64,000 nt of DNA from Allodiplogaster sudhausi (GCA_945643635.1 CALZFC010000113.1:590001-654000); one strand, 5' to 3'; positions 1-11,560 are shown, numbered from the stretch's first letter. The notes: a model not told the origin generated them from the sequence alone. Translations and numbers: made by a program.

Positions 1-3000
1 TACTACAAATAACTAACTCTCTCACGTGCGAGAAGAGCCTCCCTGTCGAGAAGGCGGGCCGCGTGGCGGTGCTCATTGGCGAGCTGCTCCAACTGCGACG
101 GCGTCCTATAACATATTTTGTGGTATTCTTTTGTTTAAAAGGTATCTAATCTTTTTTTAGGTTTATAAGATTAAAACACTAACATTTGGTGAGTGTTGAG
201 TTCGTGAGGGAAGAGTGGGCGAGGCTGATGAGTCTGATGAGTCTGACTGCAATTAGTGATAATGTGGGAACATTGCAAAATGAGCAGCGCTACATAAAGA
301 GACCAAAATGTGTAAAACAAAATGGACTTACAGGTTGATGAAGTGGACAGGAGGCGGCGGAGGAGAGGACTGGAGATGAAGGGTGTGCTGGTAAGAAGGT
401 GCACGGCCTCCGCGTGCACCCCGCGAGACGATCCCCCGAGGCCTGGCGATCCCTCTTGGGACAGTGCGAATGATTCTGAAATTATAGCATTTAAAAAATA
501 GAACATGATACAGACAACGGATTCAGCAAATGAAACCTTGGATTGGAGTGAGAAGGACGAGCAGAAGAAGGAGCAGAACGAGGGCGTGGGGACGAGCGGA
601 AGAGCCTGCGCCACGAAGAGAAGAGGACGACGAAGGGGGTGTCGAAGAGCGAGAGAGTTGAGCAGACGGAGCAGGCGGACTCGGACTGGACGGGATGCTC
701 AGGGCTTCTTCTGAAAAAAAATTAAATTAAATATGTATAAAAAATAGAAAAAATATATGCAAAATTTACCATATTTTCTGATTGAGAAGGATGTTTCTGG
801 CTCCCCTTTCAGATATCATCCTAAGCATCAAAGCCCCCTCATCAACTGTGTAGTGTCGTCGAAACCGCTCATGCAGACGGTTGTCGTCTGCATGAACGTG
901 CTCGATGCCATGCTCCGCAAAAAACCCGAGATTTTTGAACTTGCGCGCGAAAGCAATACTATGTTCCGCCAGCACATGCAGCTTCGCCTTCCTATGTGCA
1001 TTTTTCTCGTCAATGGCGAAGAAGAGCGCGACAAAGGAGACAACTTCCTTCTCGTAGCTTGCAATGTCCTCCTCGGAGAGCATTTCACTCTTGTAGAAAC
1101 GGCCAAGTTGGTGAAGTCTCCAGCATGCTTCAGTCACTTTTCCAACCTTTTCAGCCAAAAATGGTGGAAATCTGTCAAGAACTTCAAAGATTTGTGGAAT
1201 TGCTAAAAGTGCTGCGCGGCACTGGTTTCCCGTCAACTTCTTAAGGATTCCACGCTTGGGAACTCCAGTGGCATGAATGCTTATCCTGAATTGGTTTTTG
1301 AACCTATCAGACCAAATTTTGCGGGCGGAAGTGAACATCTTTTCGGCCTCCTCAACTTTTGCCCTAGCAGATGACATATTATTCTCGCTTTTACTTTGGA
1401 ATGCGGCAATTTGAGAATGGAAAGGTTCAGAATTTGAGCAAGTATCACAATGTTCCCACGAGGAGGCATTTTGAATTTCAGCCATTGCACAGGAAATGTG
1501 GAAGGAGGAGCTGCACAGCTTGCAAGTCACCAGTTCAGATTCGCACTCATCGAATGAAGAGCACTTAACCAAGCACCAAATTGCTTTACAGTTAGAAACA
1601 ACGCGCCTCCGCTTTGCCAGAGCTGAGCAGTTGCACTCACCATCCATGTGCAGAGAGCGAACACGTGACAAAGATTCAAGGTATTTTTTTTCTCTGTCAC
1701 ACTTGTCAAGAACACTTTTCGCGCTTGCTACTCCTCTCTCCAAAGATGTCAACAACTTTGGCCAGTCATTGACATGAGTGACAACTTCTTGATCGAGGTG
1801 ACCAGAATCCCGAAGTAACCACGAAAGATAACAGGACTCTGAAAATTCTAGCAAATGACCTCCTAGTCCAAGTGTGATGTGCAAGAAAGGAATAGCCAAG
1901 TGGTCAAGTTCTATCTCATGCACTGGCTCACCGCAGGATGCGCTAGAGAGCTGGGCCAGCTCACACAAATCCTTTTTAGATGGGGTTCCGCTGATCTGGC
2001 TTAGCACGTGATCGCAGCATTCCGCGTACAGTTTCAGACGTTCCAGTGTGCGCAAATCACCTCCTGTAACATCCCCATTCGATTCCCACCTAGCCTGACA
2101 CCTGAAGCAGAAAGACTTGCTGCTACATCCTGAAAGTCCGCACAAGAGTCGCAATCCCTTAAGATCTGCAGCCAAGAACCACCTAATCCTCTTAGACACG
2201 CCAAATTCTTGTCTGGATGTGATGGCTGAGCACGCAAGAAAGATAGAACGGAGAGCCTTATGAACATTGTGATAATTCTCGTCTGCACAGAAATAGCCAA
2301 GAGCGAAGTGAGAATATGGAGAATTGGCGAGCAGAGCATCTATGCGGGTGATTGTAAGTTTGCAGATACCCGCGCCGGTATCCAAACTGAGGCCATACCA
2401 TGCCTCTCCTTCAAACCCTTCCGGGAGCTGCTTCTAAGAGTCTTTGCAAACAATTCGCGAAATTCTTTCTAGCAACGCTGGGACATCCCGTGCAAGACAG
2501 ACCGGGACCATCTGCTTCACTTTACTAATTTCTAACTCCATCATTTCCACAGAATACAACTTTCCTATCTCTTCCACCAAATTTTTCTCTGACTTGCGTA
2601 AACCATTCATGGAGGAGACATTCACACCCTTTGCCCGCAACAACTCGCACACAGCGGAAAGTTCCCTCCAAGTTAGGAAATTCTGCTTAAGAAAGTGCAG
2701 CTGCTCTGCATGTGACCAAGAAACGCATGGCGTGCGCGAACTACCAGGAAGGACGCCGAGTTCTTGAGAGATGCGCCCGAGGAAGTCACATGCAGCGGCG
2801 GGGGTATGCGAAACGCCATCTTGCGCAGTGATCGCGGATGAGACATAATGCGCAACTTGTTGAACACGGCTAGCAAGATGGTAGGCAGTGAGCGTGCTAG
2901 CTGGCTTTCTGAATTGCGTAACACGCAGAGAACGAGGGGGCGGGGGCGGAGGATTCCTTCTAATCTGCTTCACAAGCTCTTCCTTCTCGTTCAGACTAAT

Positions 3001-3875
3001 TCTAAGCGCCTCCACAGTCGACTCAAGGTTCCTAATCTTGGTGGAAGAAACGCGAGCATTCTTATTCAAATTCGCAATAACGCGAAGCAATCCCTTGCTT
3101 CTCTCAGACTGTCTCATACATCCTTCACAGCCATTCCTAACGAGCCCCAGGTCACCTACTCCTACCTCAAAAACACGTTCCATCGCAACAAATTGCACAA
3201 TAGGAATGCGCGCGCGAATTACTGACCGCTGTCGCTGTTCATCTCGTGCGGAGGAGGGCGTTGGAGTGGTGCGGAGGAAGAAGACAGCGCAGCGATTGAC
3301 GGTAGAGCAGAGGGAGGCTTCACGTGCGAGCTCACCTGCAACAACAACAAGGAGCTTGAGAGGCCGGCTTAATTGAAGGAAGGAGTTTGAGCAAGGAGTA
3401 CCAAGGAGTACACACATACTACAGTATACCGGTCAAATGAGTCAACGGGGGTCTGCTGGGTCAAAGTGCTCCAATGTCTCTAAACTTGCCCAGCATGCTT
3501 CCTTTCATTTCAATTTGCATAAAAACTACAGTATACCGGTCAAATGGGTCAATTAACGTCCGATGGGTCTTATTACTCTAAAAGTCTTCAAAATTACTCA
3601 GCACAGCATATTACTTTTCATGTAATTTTACATTCAAACTATATTATACCGTTCAAATTGGTCAACTGATGTACGCGGGGTCAAAGTGATACAAAAATTG
3701 TCAAAACTGCCAGGCAACTTCAAAAGACGTTCCATCGCACAGGTAACACAGAAAAAACGAGCGATTTACTAACCGATTGTTGCTTCTGGAGAACGGGGAT
3801 GGACGGGGATGGAGGAAGAGGAATGAAGTCGTCGCCGTCGCTGAGAAGATCTTGCGAGGACAAGCTTGGGCTGGC
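1..3875 (-). CDS. Partial multi-exon gene, Pro/Ser-rich protein of unknown family
   Basis: This is a provisional minus-strand gene model; I do not recognise the family. Exon-like blocks are 3875-3774 (34 codons, phase 0, containing SSQDLLSDGDDF), 3335-3227 (phase 0 to 1, ending HEMNSDS), about 714-505 (continues the frame as EEALSIPSSPSPP), about 480-331 (strong GTAAGT donor) and about 110-1 (containing SQLEQLANEHRHAARLL). The first three blocks join in phase with canonical AG/GT borders, and both upstream acceptors lie in a similar TTGTTGTTGTTGCAG context. The phase linking the last two blocks is not resolved: one choice gives a stop, the other changes the preceding frame. The protein is acidic and proline-rich upstream, and the last block looks helical. 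The intron between 3226 and 715 is almost wholly occupied by the interrupted open frame described separately. The 5' end is not located and the 3' end lies left of the window. Confidence 0.35.
766..3180 (-). pseudogene. Transposon-like long ORF with one in-frame TAG
   Basis: A single reading frame runs from an ATG near 3180 to a stop at 766, broken only by a TAG at 2436-2434. The parts before and after the TAG share the same frame, so one substitution, readthrough or a sequence error would explain the break; the open frame even extends upstream to 3417. The N-terminal part has a CxxC pair (GCEGCM), a probable coiled coil and a proline run. The C-terminal part has a block reading ADLKGLRLLCGLSG followed by CFRCQ, then IPFLHITLGLGGHLLEF, a PHD-like cysteine cluster (CKAIW..C..CKLC..FHISC..CDTC), and an ending of the type KLHVLAEH...GFFAEHGIEHVHA. 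Layouts with a closing 'KxHxLxxH ... GIExxHA' block are, as I recall, typical of uncharacterised multicopy, presumably transposon-derived proteins of invertebrates; that is memory, not a search. It sits in an intron of a minus-strand gene. I saw no terminal inverted repeats, and the mechanism class is undetermined. Confidence 0.5.
3419..3735. repeat. Three diverged ~110-bp tandem repeats
   Basis: Units begin at about 3419, 3526 and 3639 (spacings 107 and 113). Each starts with a version of CTACAGTATACCGGTCAAAT followed by GGTCAA, then a stretch ending in a CAGCA/CAGGCA-like motif and an AT-rich tail. Divergence is appreciable, so the array is not young. It lies upstream of the first coding block at 3335 and downstream of the block at 3774, inside an intron of the left-edge gene. 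Confidence 0.7.
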
Positions 3876-4345
3876 CTGCAACAACAACAACAAAATTCAA
3901 GTCAACACTAAATTAACATTTATTAACATTTCGGTTTGCTTGTTAAGAGGCTTAACTATACACAGTTTACCAAAAAAAGTCAGATGAATGAAATAAAGTA
4001 CCAGACTTTCGCAGTGATCAGAAAGAAATTGTGTCGGAATAATATTAAATTTTGGCTAGCATGACGCATACAGCATTCTTAAGTTATGTTACGACATTTT
4101 TTGCATACAACAAACTAGTAAAATTTTATAAGAAAGCACGGCAAACAACAACAATAACATCACGGAAGGATGATTAGCATATTCTTTTTCGCCCAGCTCT
4201 GTTTGGAGCACTTCTCAAATTGCCAAAAAGCTACAAATGCCAAAAAATAACACGAAGGCATATCCCCTTAAGAGAAAATTATTTTTGCGGGAAAAAAGCC
4301 TATTTGAAAAGTTCAATTTCAGCAACACATCGTGCCCTTCCACAC
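3876..4345. other. AT-rich stretch, no gene seen
   Basis: About 470 bases of AT-rich DNA between the left-edge gene block and the LTR element. It contains an imperfect CAA repeat at the acceptor of the flanking exon and no open frame worth reporting. Confidence 0.5.
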
Positions 4346-4349
4346 CCGT

Positions 4350-4985
4350 TGTAACGACGTGCGCACGGTTCGGTACCCGTGTAACGACGTGCGGTCGTTA
4401 GCAATTGAAAAATCGGCGATAACCTACCCTTTACAAAAGGGTATCTGACACGACGACCACGCGCTTTCGCGCCAGTGATCGGGCCACCTCCGGCGATTAG
4501 GGAGGTTCCGCTTAAAGCGGTTCTTCCTGCCTGGCACAAAGCTCAAGGCGGGAATCCTTGGGCACTAAGCCCCAAGGTTACGGTCGAAGAACGGCGAGTT
4601 CTCCAGGTATGGACCCTTCTAGGTCCCAGCGGTTCGTACGCCGAGTGGAGACACGAGGACGACAACGATGTGAGGCGACTTCTTTATCAGCAAGCAGTAA
4701 CAAGGGAGCTCAGGGCTCCAACAGCGAAAAGGCGAGCAGCCGGAGCTTAAGGCTCCGGGAAAGAAAAAACAAGGAGGGGCGGGAGGGCAGACCGACACGC
4801 GGTCTTGCTGGCCGCTCATTATATACTGCCGCCAATCAGGCGGGAAAATATAGGCGACAAACTACAAAATGAGCGTCTGTCCTAATTCAAATAATTATGG
4901 TGTGGGTTATGGTATGAAGTGAGAGAGATGGGATCATGCCTAAAACACGGCCTATGTAGAGAGTGTGGGGTGCAGCCACACTACA
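4350..4985 (-). repeat. 3' LTR (minus orientation)
   Basis: 636-bp long terminal repeat with TG/CA ends when read on the minus strand. On the plus strand its left edge has two copies of GTAACGACGTGCG about 33 bp apart, also present in the other LTR. It lacks the inverted duplication found in the partner LTR. Open frames inside it are shadows without family resemblance. Confidence 0.88.
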
Positions 4986-5002
4986 TCCCCGGGGTCCCCT
5001 CA
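4986..5002 (-). other. Polypurine tract of the LTR element
   Basis: Minus-strand sequence GAGGGGACCCCGGGGA immediately precedes the TG of the 3' LTR, the position where plus-strand DNA synthesis is primed in LTR retrotransposons. The CCCC interruption is atypical, but the position is exact. Confidence 0.65.
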
Positions 5003-5181
5003 GCTGGCGCCCCGACAGCATAAAATACGAAGTGAATGATTAACATTAAAAGTCATGGCATGTCAATGCATCGCTCAGATAGTAATAAATAGGGGAAATG
5101 AATAATGAGAGAAAAAAATAGAAGCACGAATAGAACATCATGCTAAACAAAAATGGGGAGAGGGGGGGGGGGTGACTTCTG

Positions 5182-5961
5182 TCACTGAAATGATTGGGGG
5201 AAGAAGGAAAGGGATAGGGTTGAGGCTTCACATGCGGGGGAGATGTGGGTGAAGCAAGTGGTGGCCTGGTGGCCTCGTCTGCCGCAGCGGTAGCAGAGGA
5301 TGGGTTCGTCGCTGCGCGTCCGGAAGGCTGTGTGGCTCGTCTGTGGGCTGCGCGCTGGCTTCTCGGCTTGGCTCGGGCTGCGTGCTCGCATCTTGGCGTG
5401 GCTCGGGCTGGCCGAACGTCTGCTCTTCTGCTGCTGCTGCTTCCGCTTCTGCTTCTCGCTCAGCTTCCTTCTTCTGCGATTTCTGCTGGCTCTCAGCGAC
5501 TTGCCAGCGTCGCTGTTCATCTGCGGCGGTCTTCGCTGCTTCACGGCTTCTGGCGGCTTTCCCTTCGCTCGTCTCGACCGCCTCAACAAGTCCGCCTGAG
5601 GTGGACGCGACTTCCTCTTCGGGTCTGCGTCCTTCTCTTCTGTGTCCTTGTCGACACACGTGTCCTCGCGACACTTCTTCCAATTATACACTGCCACTGT
5701 AGACGAGAGCTTAGGCTGGGCCTCACCCAGCTGCGGTGGCTGTCCTTGTGGCTGCTGAGGAGGGTCTGCCAACTCTGCTCTCAGCTCTTCCAGCTCTGCT
5801 CTCAAGCTGGCCATCTCTGCTCGCAAGCTGGCCATCTCCCGCTCTTTTGCCTCCATGCCTGCCTTGTACTGCTCCTTCCATGTCTCTTCCTCTTCTCGGG
5901 TGATCACCCCGGCCAGGACGGCATCATCCAAGAGCAATTCCATCTTGGACACGCTGGCCAT
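5182..5961 (-). CDS. Gag-like protein with CCHC zinc knuckle
   Basis: This 259-codon frame opens with an ATG at 5961 (MASVSKMELLLDD). It would form the nucleic-acid-packaging particle of the retrotransposon. Residues about 25-65 form a strongly heptad-like helix with the repeated motif ASLRAE, a probable coiled-coil multimerisation segment. The centre is very basic and rich in Arg, Lys, Gln and Ser. Near the C-terminus CYRCGRRGHQATTC fits the CX2CX4HX4C zinc knuckle of retroviral and retrotransposon nucleocapsids. The protein is short for a full Gag, and a canonical capsid region is not obvious, so it may be a reduced Gag specialised for RNA binding. No pol frame follows. Its GC-rich codon use differs from the AT-rich flanks, as expected for an inserted element. 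Confidence 0.75.
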   Translation of the reverse strand: MASVSKMELLLDDAVLAGVITREEEETWKEQYKAGMEAKEREMASLRAEMASLRAELEELRAELADPPQQPQGQPPQLGEAQPKLSSTVAVYNWKKCREDTCVDKDTEEKDADPKRKSRPPQADLLRRSRRAKGKPPEAVKQRRPPQMNSDAGKSLRASRNRRRRKLSEKQKRKQQQQKSRRSASPSHAKMRARSPSQAEKPARSPQTSHTAFRTRSDEPILCYRCGRRGHQATTCFTHISPACEASTLSLSFFPQSFQ

Positions 5962-6288
5962 CAATACAACGCTACAATGACGCAGAGGAGGGCTTCAGTC
6001 GTGTCTCGAAACACGCGCTCACGCCTACCCAATCCTCTTCTAGCAAGCTAAAGTACTCTCGTGTCGATCTCCGCTTCTTAATAAGCTGAGCCGTCTCCGT
6101 AGAGCTCCTTCTCCGCTGCTGTCGACGTCCCTTCAGCAGGATCTGGCCCTTTATGCAACGGCAAGCGTGTCGCTTCCGTAGGGCTCCTGCTCTGCTGCTG
6201 ACGCAATGCGCACTTTCTCTTCAGAAAAGTCGCTGTTGATGACGAAACTCGTCCTCGTCTCACTCGCTGTGTCGCTCGTTGTCTCTTC

Positions 6289-6306
6289 GGCAAGGCTCGG
6301 CCCCCA
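6289..6306 (-). other. tRNA primer-binding site of the LTR element
   Basis: On the minus strand the sequence beginning TGGGGGCCGAGCC starts at the first base after the 5' LTR. TGG complements the CCA end of a tRNA, and the plus-strand reading GGCTCGGCCCCCA looks like a tRNA 3' end. The tRNA species is not assigned. Confidence 0.7.
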
Positions 6307-6973
6307 TGTAACGACGTGCGCACGGTTCGGTACCCGTGTAACGACGTGCGGTCGTTAGCAATTGAAAAATCGGCGATAACCTACCCTTTACAATAGGGTA
6401 TCTGACACCACGACCACGCGCTTTCGCGCCAGTGATCGGGCCACCTCCGGCGATTAGGGAGGTTCTCCCTAATCGCCGGAGGTGGCCCGATCACTGGCGC
6501 GAAAAGCGGTTCTTCCTGCCTGGCACAAAGCTCAAGGCGGGAATCCTTGGGCACTAAGCCCCAAGGTTACAGTCGATGAACGACGAGTTCTCCAGGTATG
6601 GACCCTTCTAGGTCCCAGCGGTTCGTACGCCGAGTGGAGACACGAGGACGACAACGATGTGAGGCGACTTCTTTATCAGCAAGCAGTAACAAGGAAGCTC
6701 AGGGCTCCAACAGCGAAAAGGCGAGCAGCCGGAGCTTAAGGCTCCGGGAAAGAAAAAACAAGGAGGGGCGGGAGGGCAGACCGACACGCGGTCTTGCTGG
6801 CCGCTCATTATATACTGCCGCCATTCGGGGGGAAAATATAGGCGACAAACTACAAAATGAGCGTCTGTCCTAATTCAAATAATTATGGTGTGGGTTATGA
6901 TATGAAGTGAGAGAGATGGGATCATGCCTAAAACACGGCCTATGTAGAGAGTGTGGGGTGCAGCCACACTACA
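6307..6973 (-). repeat. 5' LTR with internal snap-back palindrome
   Basis: 667-bp LTR, colinear with the 636-bp partner except around 6422-6504. There a 40-bp segment is followed, after a 3-base loop, by its perfect inverted copy. The 5' LTR (right-hand copy) should carry the element's promoter, transcribing leftward. Confidence 0.88.
6422..6504. repeat. Perfect 40-bp inverted repeat, 3-nt loop
   Basis: Arms 6422-6461 and 6465-6504 are exact reverse complements around GTT. The left arm is ordinary LTR sequence also present in the partner LTR; the right arm is extra. This accounts for the LTR length difference. Confidence 0.92.
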
Positions 6974-6977
6974 CCGT

Positions 6978-9900
6978 TCTACATCCCACGCCATCCAAGT
7001 CGTTGCTGAGTTCTAGAGCTAGAGAAGCATAGAAAATCAGAGAAAGAGTAGAGTAAGCAACAGACAGGGAATGAGAGAGAGAGAGAACGAGAGAGGACCT
7101 GAGAGAAAGAAAGACAAGGAAAAGAAAAGAATGAATGAAGGCAGGAGCGCCATTCCATGTGTGGGAGGAAGCCCTGGGGGGAGGGGGCGGCACCATCGAG
7201 AAAGGCAAATGAGAAGGAGACAATGCGAGAGAGTGCGGAGAAAGGAGAGGGCTCCTAGACTATCAGAGAAAACCTTCTCCATAGCTCTCTGGTGAATCGA
7301 AGCATCGTCCTCGCTTCTTTCACACGCTCATGACAATTCGTTGACTTTCATCCTCTGGCGCGCCTCTTTAGGTCTCTCTTTTCTCTCTCTCTCTCTCTCT
7401 CTTCTTGTACCTATCTGACCCTCGCTTCTCTCCTTTTTTTCTCATTCACTCTCTCCCTCTTGTTTTCCCTCTCCCTATATCTCTCTGTCTCTCGCTTCCC
7501 TCCCCTTCCCTCTCCCCTCATTCTTTCGTCGCTTCATTCTTCCACAAAAATGCATTCAGCAATTCGAGCAGCGATTCATCATTTCTCTTATTTTTTATTA
7601 AACTGATTACCAGGTTCGTGTCTCTTCCAAAATCTTCGTTTAATTGTAAGGCTGTATTTATGGAGACGTTAAATTATGATGGTGTATATATTTACGTGCT
7701 TCCTTCGGGTATTCCATTCATTCTTTTCCCGAATTCTATGCAAAGCTTGTTTACAAGCACCAATATGTGCGAGGAAAGGAGATCGCGGAAGTACCTCGTG
7801 GAGATAGGAGAAAGAAAGAGAGGGTAATAGGGAAGGATAGAATGAGAACCATGAGAATGTGGCTAGAGAGGTTAGATCTGTAGAAAGAGTAATCCCAAAG
7901 TAATTTCTCTAATTTTAATTACCGAAGTTGTGGGTTCAAAGTTAGACACAGTAAAAGCAATACATAAAAGCAATACAGAGTGAGCAGATGAGTTTGACTG
8001 CCTGAAAAATATAGATTAAAGATAATTATGAAATTGGGAGAGATATAAAGAGAGAGACAAAGAGAGCGAGTGAGAGAGAGAGAGAGCAAAAGAGAGGGAT
8101 AAAGAGAGTAAATTTGGAGAGCGTAAGGGATGTTCAAGAGACATGAGAGAAGTTGTGACGACATCCCGTGTGTCTGCCGTACTTCAGTCATCTCTGCCAA
8201 CGTCATCAGATGTCTGCCCCCCCCAGAAGAACAGGCATTTCTTGCTTTAGCATGCGTGTATTCTTGTTGAAAAAGGGAATAATTAATGCAAACTGCATAT
8301 AATCCATCGATACTTCCTCATATGTTCCTCTCTCTTGCCATATGCAATCTTGGCGCTGCATATATCAGAATTAAAGGCGAACAATAAACTGTCAATTGAG
8401 AAGAAGGAGTGAATGGAAAGACAGGGAAGGAGAGCGGCAAGAAAGAAAGAGTAGAAATCGTAAAAATAGAGAGAGAGAGAGATGAACACTCAGGAAGAGG
8501 TAATGTGCCCGTGGCAAGGGGAGCACGATCCGAAGCAGTTGCTCTTTGGCCCTGAGACCTTCGAATCAAAACTTCTTCACTTCTGTGCTTCTCATCTCAT
8601 TCTCCCCATCGTCAAATCTCTCACCCTTCCTCTCTCCCTCTCTTGCTTACTCTCACTCTCTCCCTCGCTTGCATCTGCCCTCTCCTTATCTCTCTCACTC
8701 TATCCCTTCTTTCCCCTCCCTATCACTTTGTCCCCCCCCTCCTCTCCACACACACTCTTTCTTTATCTCTCCCTATTCCCTCTCTCCCTCAAACTCCGTC
8801 TATCAGCTTAACCAACGAGATTCGATGAAGTCGGCTCGTGCCCTGCCACAGCTGCTCTCTTCTTTCCTCCCACCTTTTCTTTCCCTTTTTCTCCTCTTCA
8901 TATGCTCACACTGTTACTTCTTGCACCTTTTTTTTGTTATCCGTCATTTATTAATCTGCTGCTCTATTTTCAAATGTCCTTTAATCTACATTATTGAGGG
9001 CTTAATTATCAACGAGCTATCCTTTCCACTCTTTTCTCTAGCCTCTCTTCTTTGCCCTCTCTCTCTCTCTCTCTCCTCTTCTTGTCATCTTAAACTCTCC
9101 GACTTCCTATTTATTTAACATGTATCTCTCACGCTTCTTCGCATCAAAGATTCCTACTTATCCATTACAATCTTCTCTTTCTCATGTTCTCTTACTTGAC
9201 TGTGCTCTCTCGCTTCCGGTTTCTGGCCGAGGATAAAACGAAGAAGGCATCTCAGCCGACGCAGATATGCACACAAACACACTCATACACGTGGGCCTGC
9301 AGCTAGCAGATGTATCCCTTCAAAGTCTTACTTTCTTTCTCGCATGTGTTATCCTCTCTCTCTCTCTCTCCCTCTCTCTCTCTCTCTCACTCTCGCCCGC
9401 TCTGCTCTGCTTTCTTCCCCCCACTATTTCTCAATTATCGCATAACAAAAAAAATCAAAGTTGTATTTTACTATGTTTACCAGATGAGTTACTTGCAGTG
9501 AGTTTTTTCTTCGTTTCTGATAGCGCGGCTCCACATTAATAATTGCTTACATTACTGTTATGTTCTTGTGTTACAATATCTTTCGATTATGTATCACCGT
9601 AGAACAAACCTCTTCCTACAGTGTGTCTGCCTTCAAGGCTTCAGCCGGGTCACCTCTGATGCCTCTGATGTTTATAACAACATGGCCATACATAGTGGGC
9701 GTGGCCAATTAACGAGTGAGAGGCGAGGGAGGCTACTGGATAGATAGAGAGAGAGAAGTAGCCTTTAGATGTATGTATAATAAACTGTGTATAGCGAATG
9801 CTAATAACACAACAATTACATTCATGCGCATAAATGAAATGTATATTTAGCTCGTTTTCGTTATTTTGCTTTTCGTCCTTTTGCCTTTCTCGATCTTTTC

Positions 9901-10753
9901 CTGTCTTTCATTTCTCTCTCTCCATTTCATTTGATTGGCTCGGAAGGGAGGCGGCCGCCCATGTGAAAGTTGAATGAGCAAGTGCTTTACATCCGGAAGG
10001 TAGGCAACAACGGAAGTAGGGAGAGGGAGGGAGAGATAGAGAGAAAGAGAGAGAGAGATAGAGATAGAGAGAGAGAGATAGAGAGAGAGATGACTGGAGA
10101 GTTGAGAAAGGTTAAAGTGATGACACAGAGACTATCAGAAGCGTATAGTCATGGATAGAAGATGTTTCTGATGACAGGGTGGGAGGAAACAGGGACAATG
10201 TACCAATTCATTTTCTCCAGTCTAAAACTGCTTTTGCTCTTAATTTTTCGCAAGTTTTTCTCTCTTCGTATTCTCTGGTGTTATTTCAAACGCTTGCTAA
10301 CAATTCATAAACTGATCATTAAATTTTTAATTGAGCAACCATGAAATAGTTTATGAAAACTTAGGATTAAACTAATTCTTTAATTTTTTTGTGCGTTACG
10401 TTGACATCCAAGACTTACGAAGATTAAAATAAAGTTGCGAAAGAGCAGCCTAGGACAAAGGTCCATCATGTTGTCGATTTCTGTCCTTTTTTATTCATAC
10501 TTTTATTTCTCTCTCACACTCTACGCGGTCTCTCTCTCCCCCTCTCTCTCCGTCTCCCCCTCTCTCTCTCTCTCTCTCTCTCTCCTCTTCTTCTCTATCC
10601 CGCTGTATCTCTCTTTCAGTCAGGAAGCGGATGTGACGAAGTGGGTGGCATCGCATTGGCCTCAGCCAAGAGAGGAGTGGGCGTGTGCTGAATCTAAAAA
10701 AGAGATCCACGACATGACAAGCGTGAGAGAGCATTAATGAGAGAGTGATGTGA

Positions 10754-10794
<41 letters not shown>

Positions 10795-11488
10795 GAGTAA
10801 AAATCTAAAAAAGATTAGTGGGATGGATTGCAAAGACAGCGAAACTTGCTCGTCTTCACAAAATATGGAAGGATCGTGGGCGGGTCTTCGGGTGGAGCTG
10901 ACGATCAGTTGATGCTTCCAGACTATTATTGCTTATCTTCAAGTCTCTCTCTCTCACTCTCTCTTACTCTGTATCCTCATTACAATTCTAATTGTACGCA
11001 GCAACTTTCTATTGCCATACACAAGCATATGTTTGTAGTCCGATTTCATTTAACTGAGAGTAGTTTCCTAATAATGGCAAGAGATCTTCGCCTTCTGATG
11101 AGCTCTTCTCTCTTCTTTTCTGCAATCTGCCCACATCTCTTTTAATCCCCAGAATCTGATAATCATAATGTCCATGACGTCCATTTCTCTGCTAATCTCT
11201 TCGTGGTTTCCTTTCGACTTCCTTCCGAGTCTCTCGCTACTTCTCACTATTCTTCTCTCTCTCTCTCTCGCCACCTCTCTCTCCCTCGCTCTCTTCTCTA
11301 TCCCTAGCTCCCTTTACTGCCGGCTCTACTCACTCTTCTTTATTTTTGCCACTCGCAAATAGTTTCTACGCCTTCCTCGGTATAACATAAAGAATGGAGC
11401 TCGTTCAAACTCCCTCTCAATCTTTCTCCGTCCGGTTGCTGTATTCTCAAGCATCATCCTGTGTATTATGCGGACAGTCGCAGTGAAT

Positions 11489-11560
<72 letters not shown>

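Larger units (their letters stand above)
4350..6973 (-). mobile_element. Gag-only (non-autonomous) LTR retrotransposon
   Basis: Two directly repeated LTRs (4350-4985 and 6307-6973) flank about 1.3 kb. On the minus strand each LTR starts TGTAGTGTGG and ends CGTTACA, giving canonical TG...CA ends. The bases CCGT at 4346-4349 and again at 6974-6977 are a 4-bp target-site duplication. On the minus strand, TGGGGGCC directly after the 5' LTR is a tRNA primer-binding site, and a purine-rich tract directly before the 3' LTR is the polypurine tract. The interior encodes one Gag-like protein with a zinc knuckle. There is no room for protease, reverse transcriptase, RNase H or integrase, so it must rely on enzymes from another element. 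Near-identical LTRs, apart from one rearrangement, argue for a fairly recent insertion. Confidence 0.88.

Noticed and set aside
505..714. Plus-strand Arg-rich frame (DSANETLDWSEKDEQ...)
   Set aside because: The minus strand over the same bases continues the phase of upstream blocks with proper AG/GT borders, so the plus frame is taken as a shadow.
4475..4872. Open frames within the LTRs (also at 6482-6873)
   Set aside because: They lie wholly inside long terminal repeats and show no family resemblance; both copies are shadows of regulatory sequence.
5245..6051. 268-codon plus-strand frame in the LTR element
   Set aside because: It is antisense to the Gag frame that contains the zinc knuckle and element-matched orientation signals; its Leu/Ser/Cys composition is the shadow of a GC-rich gene.
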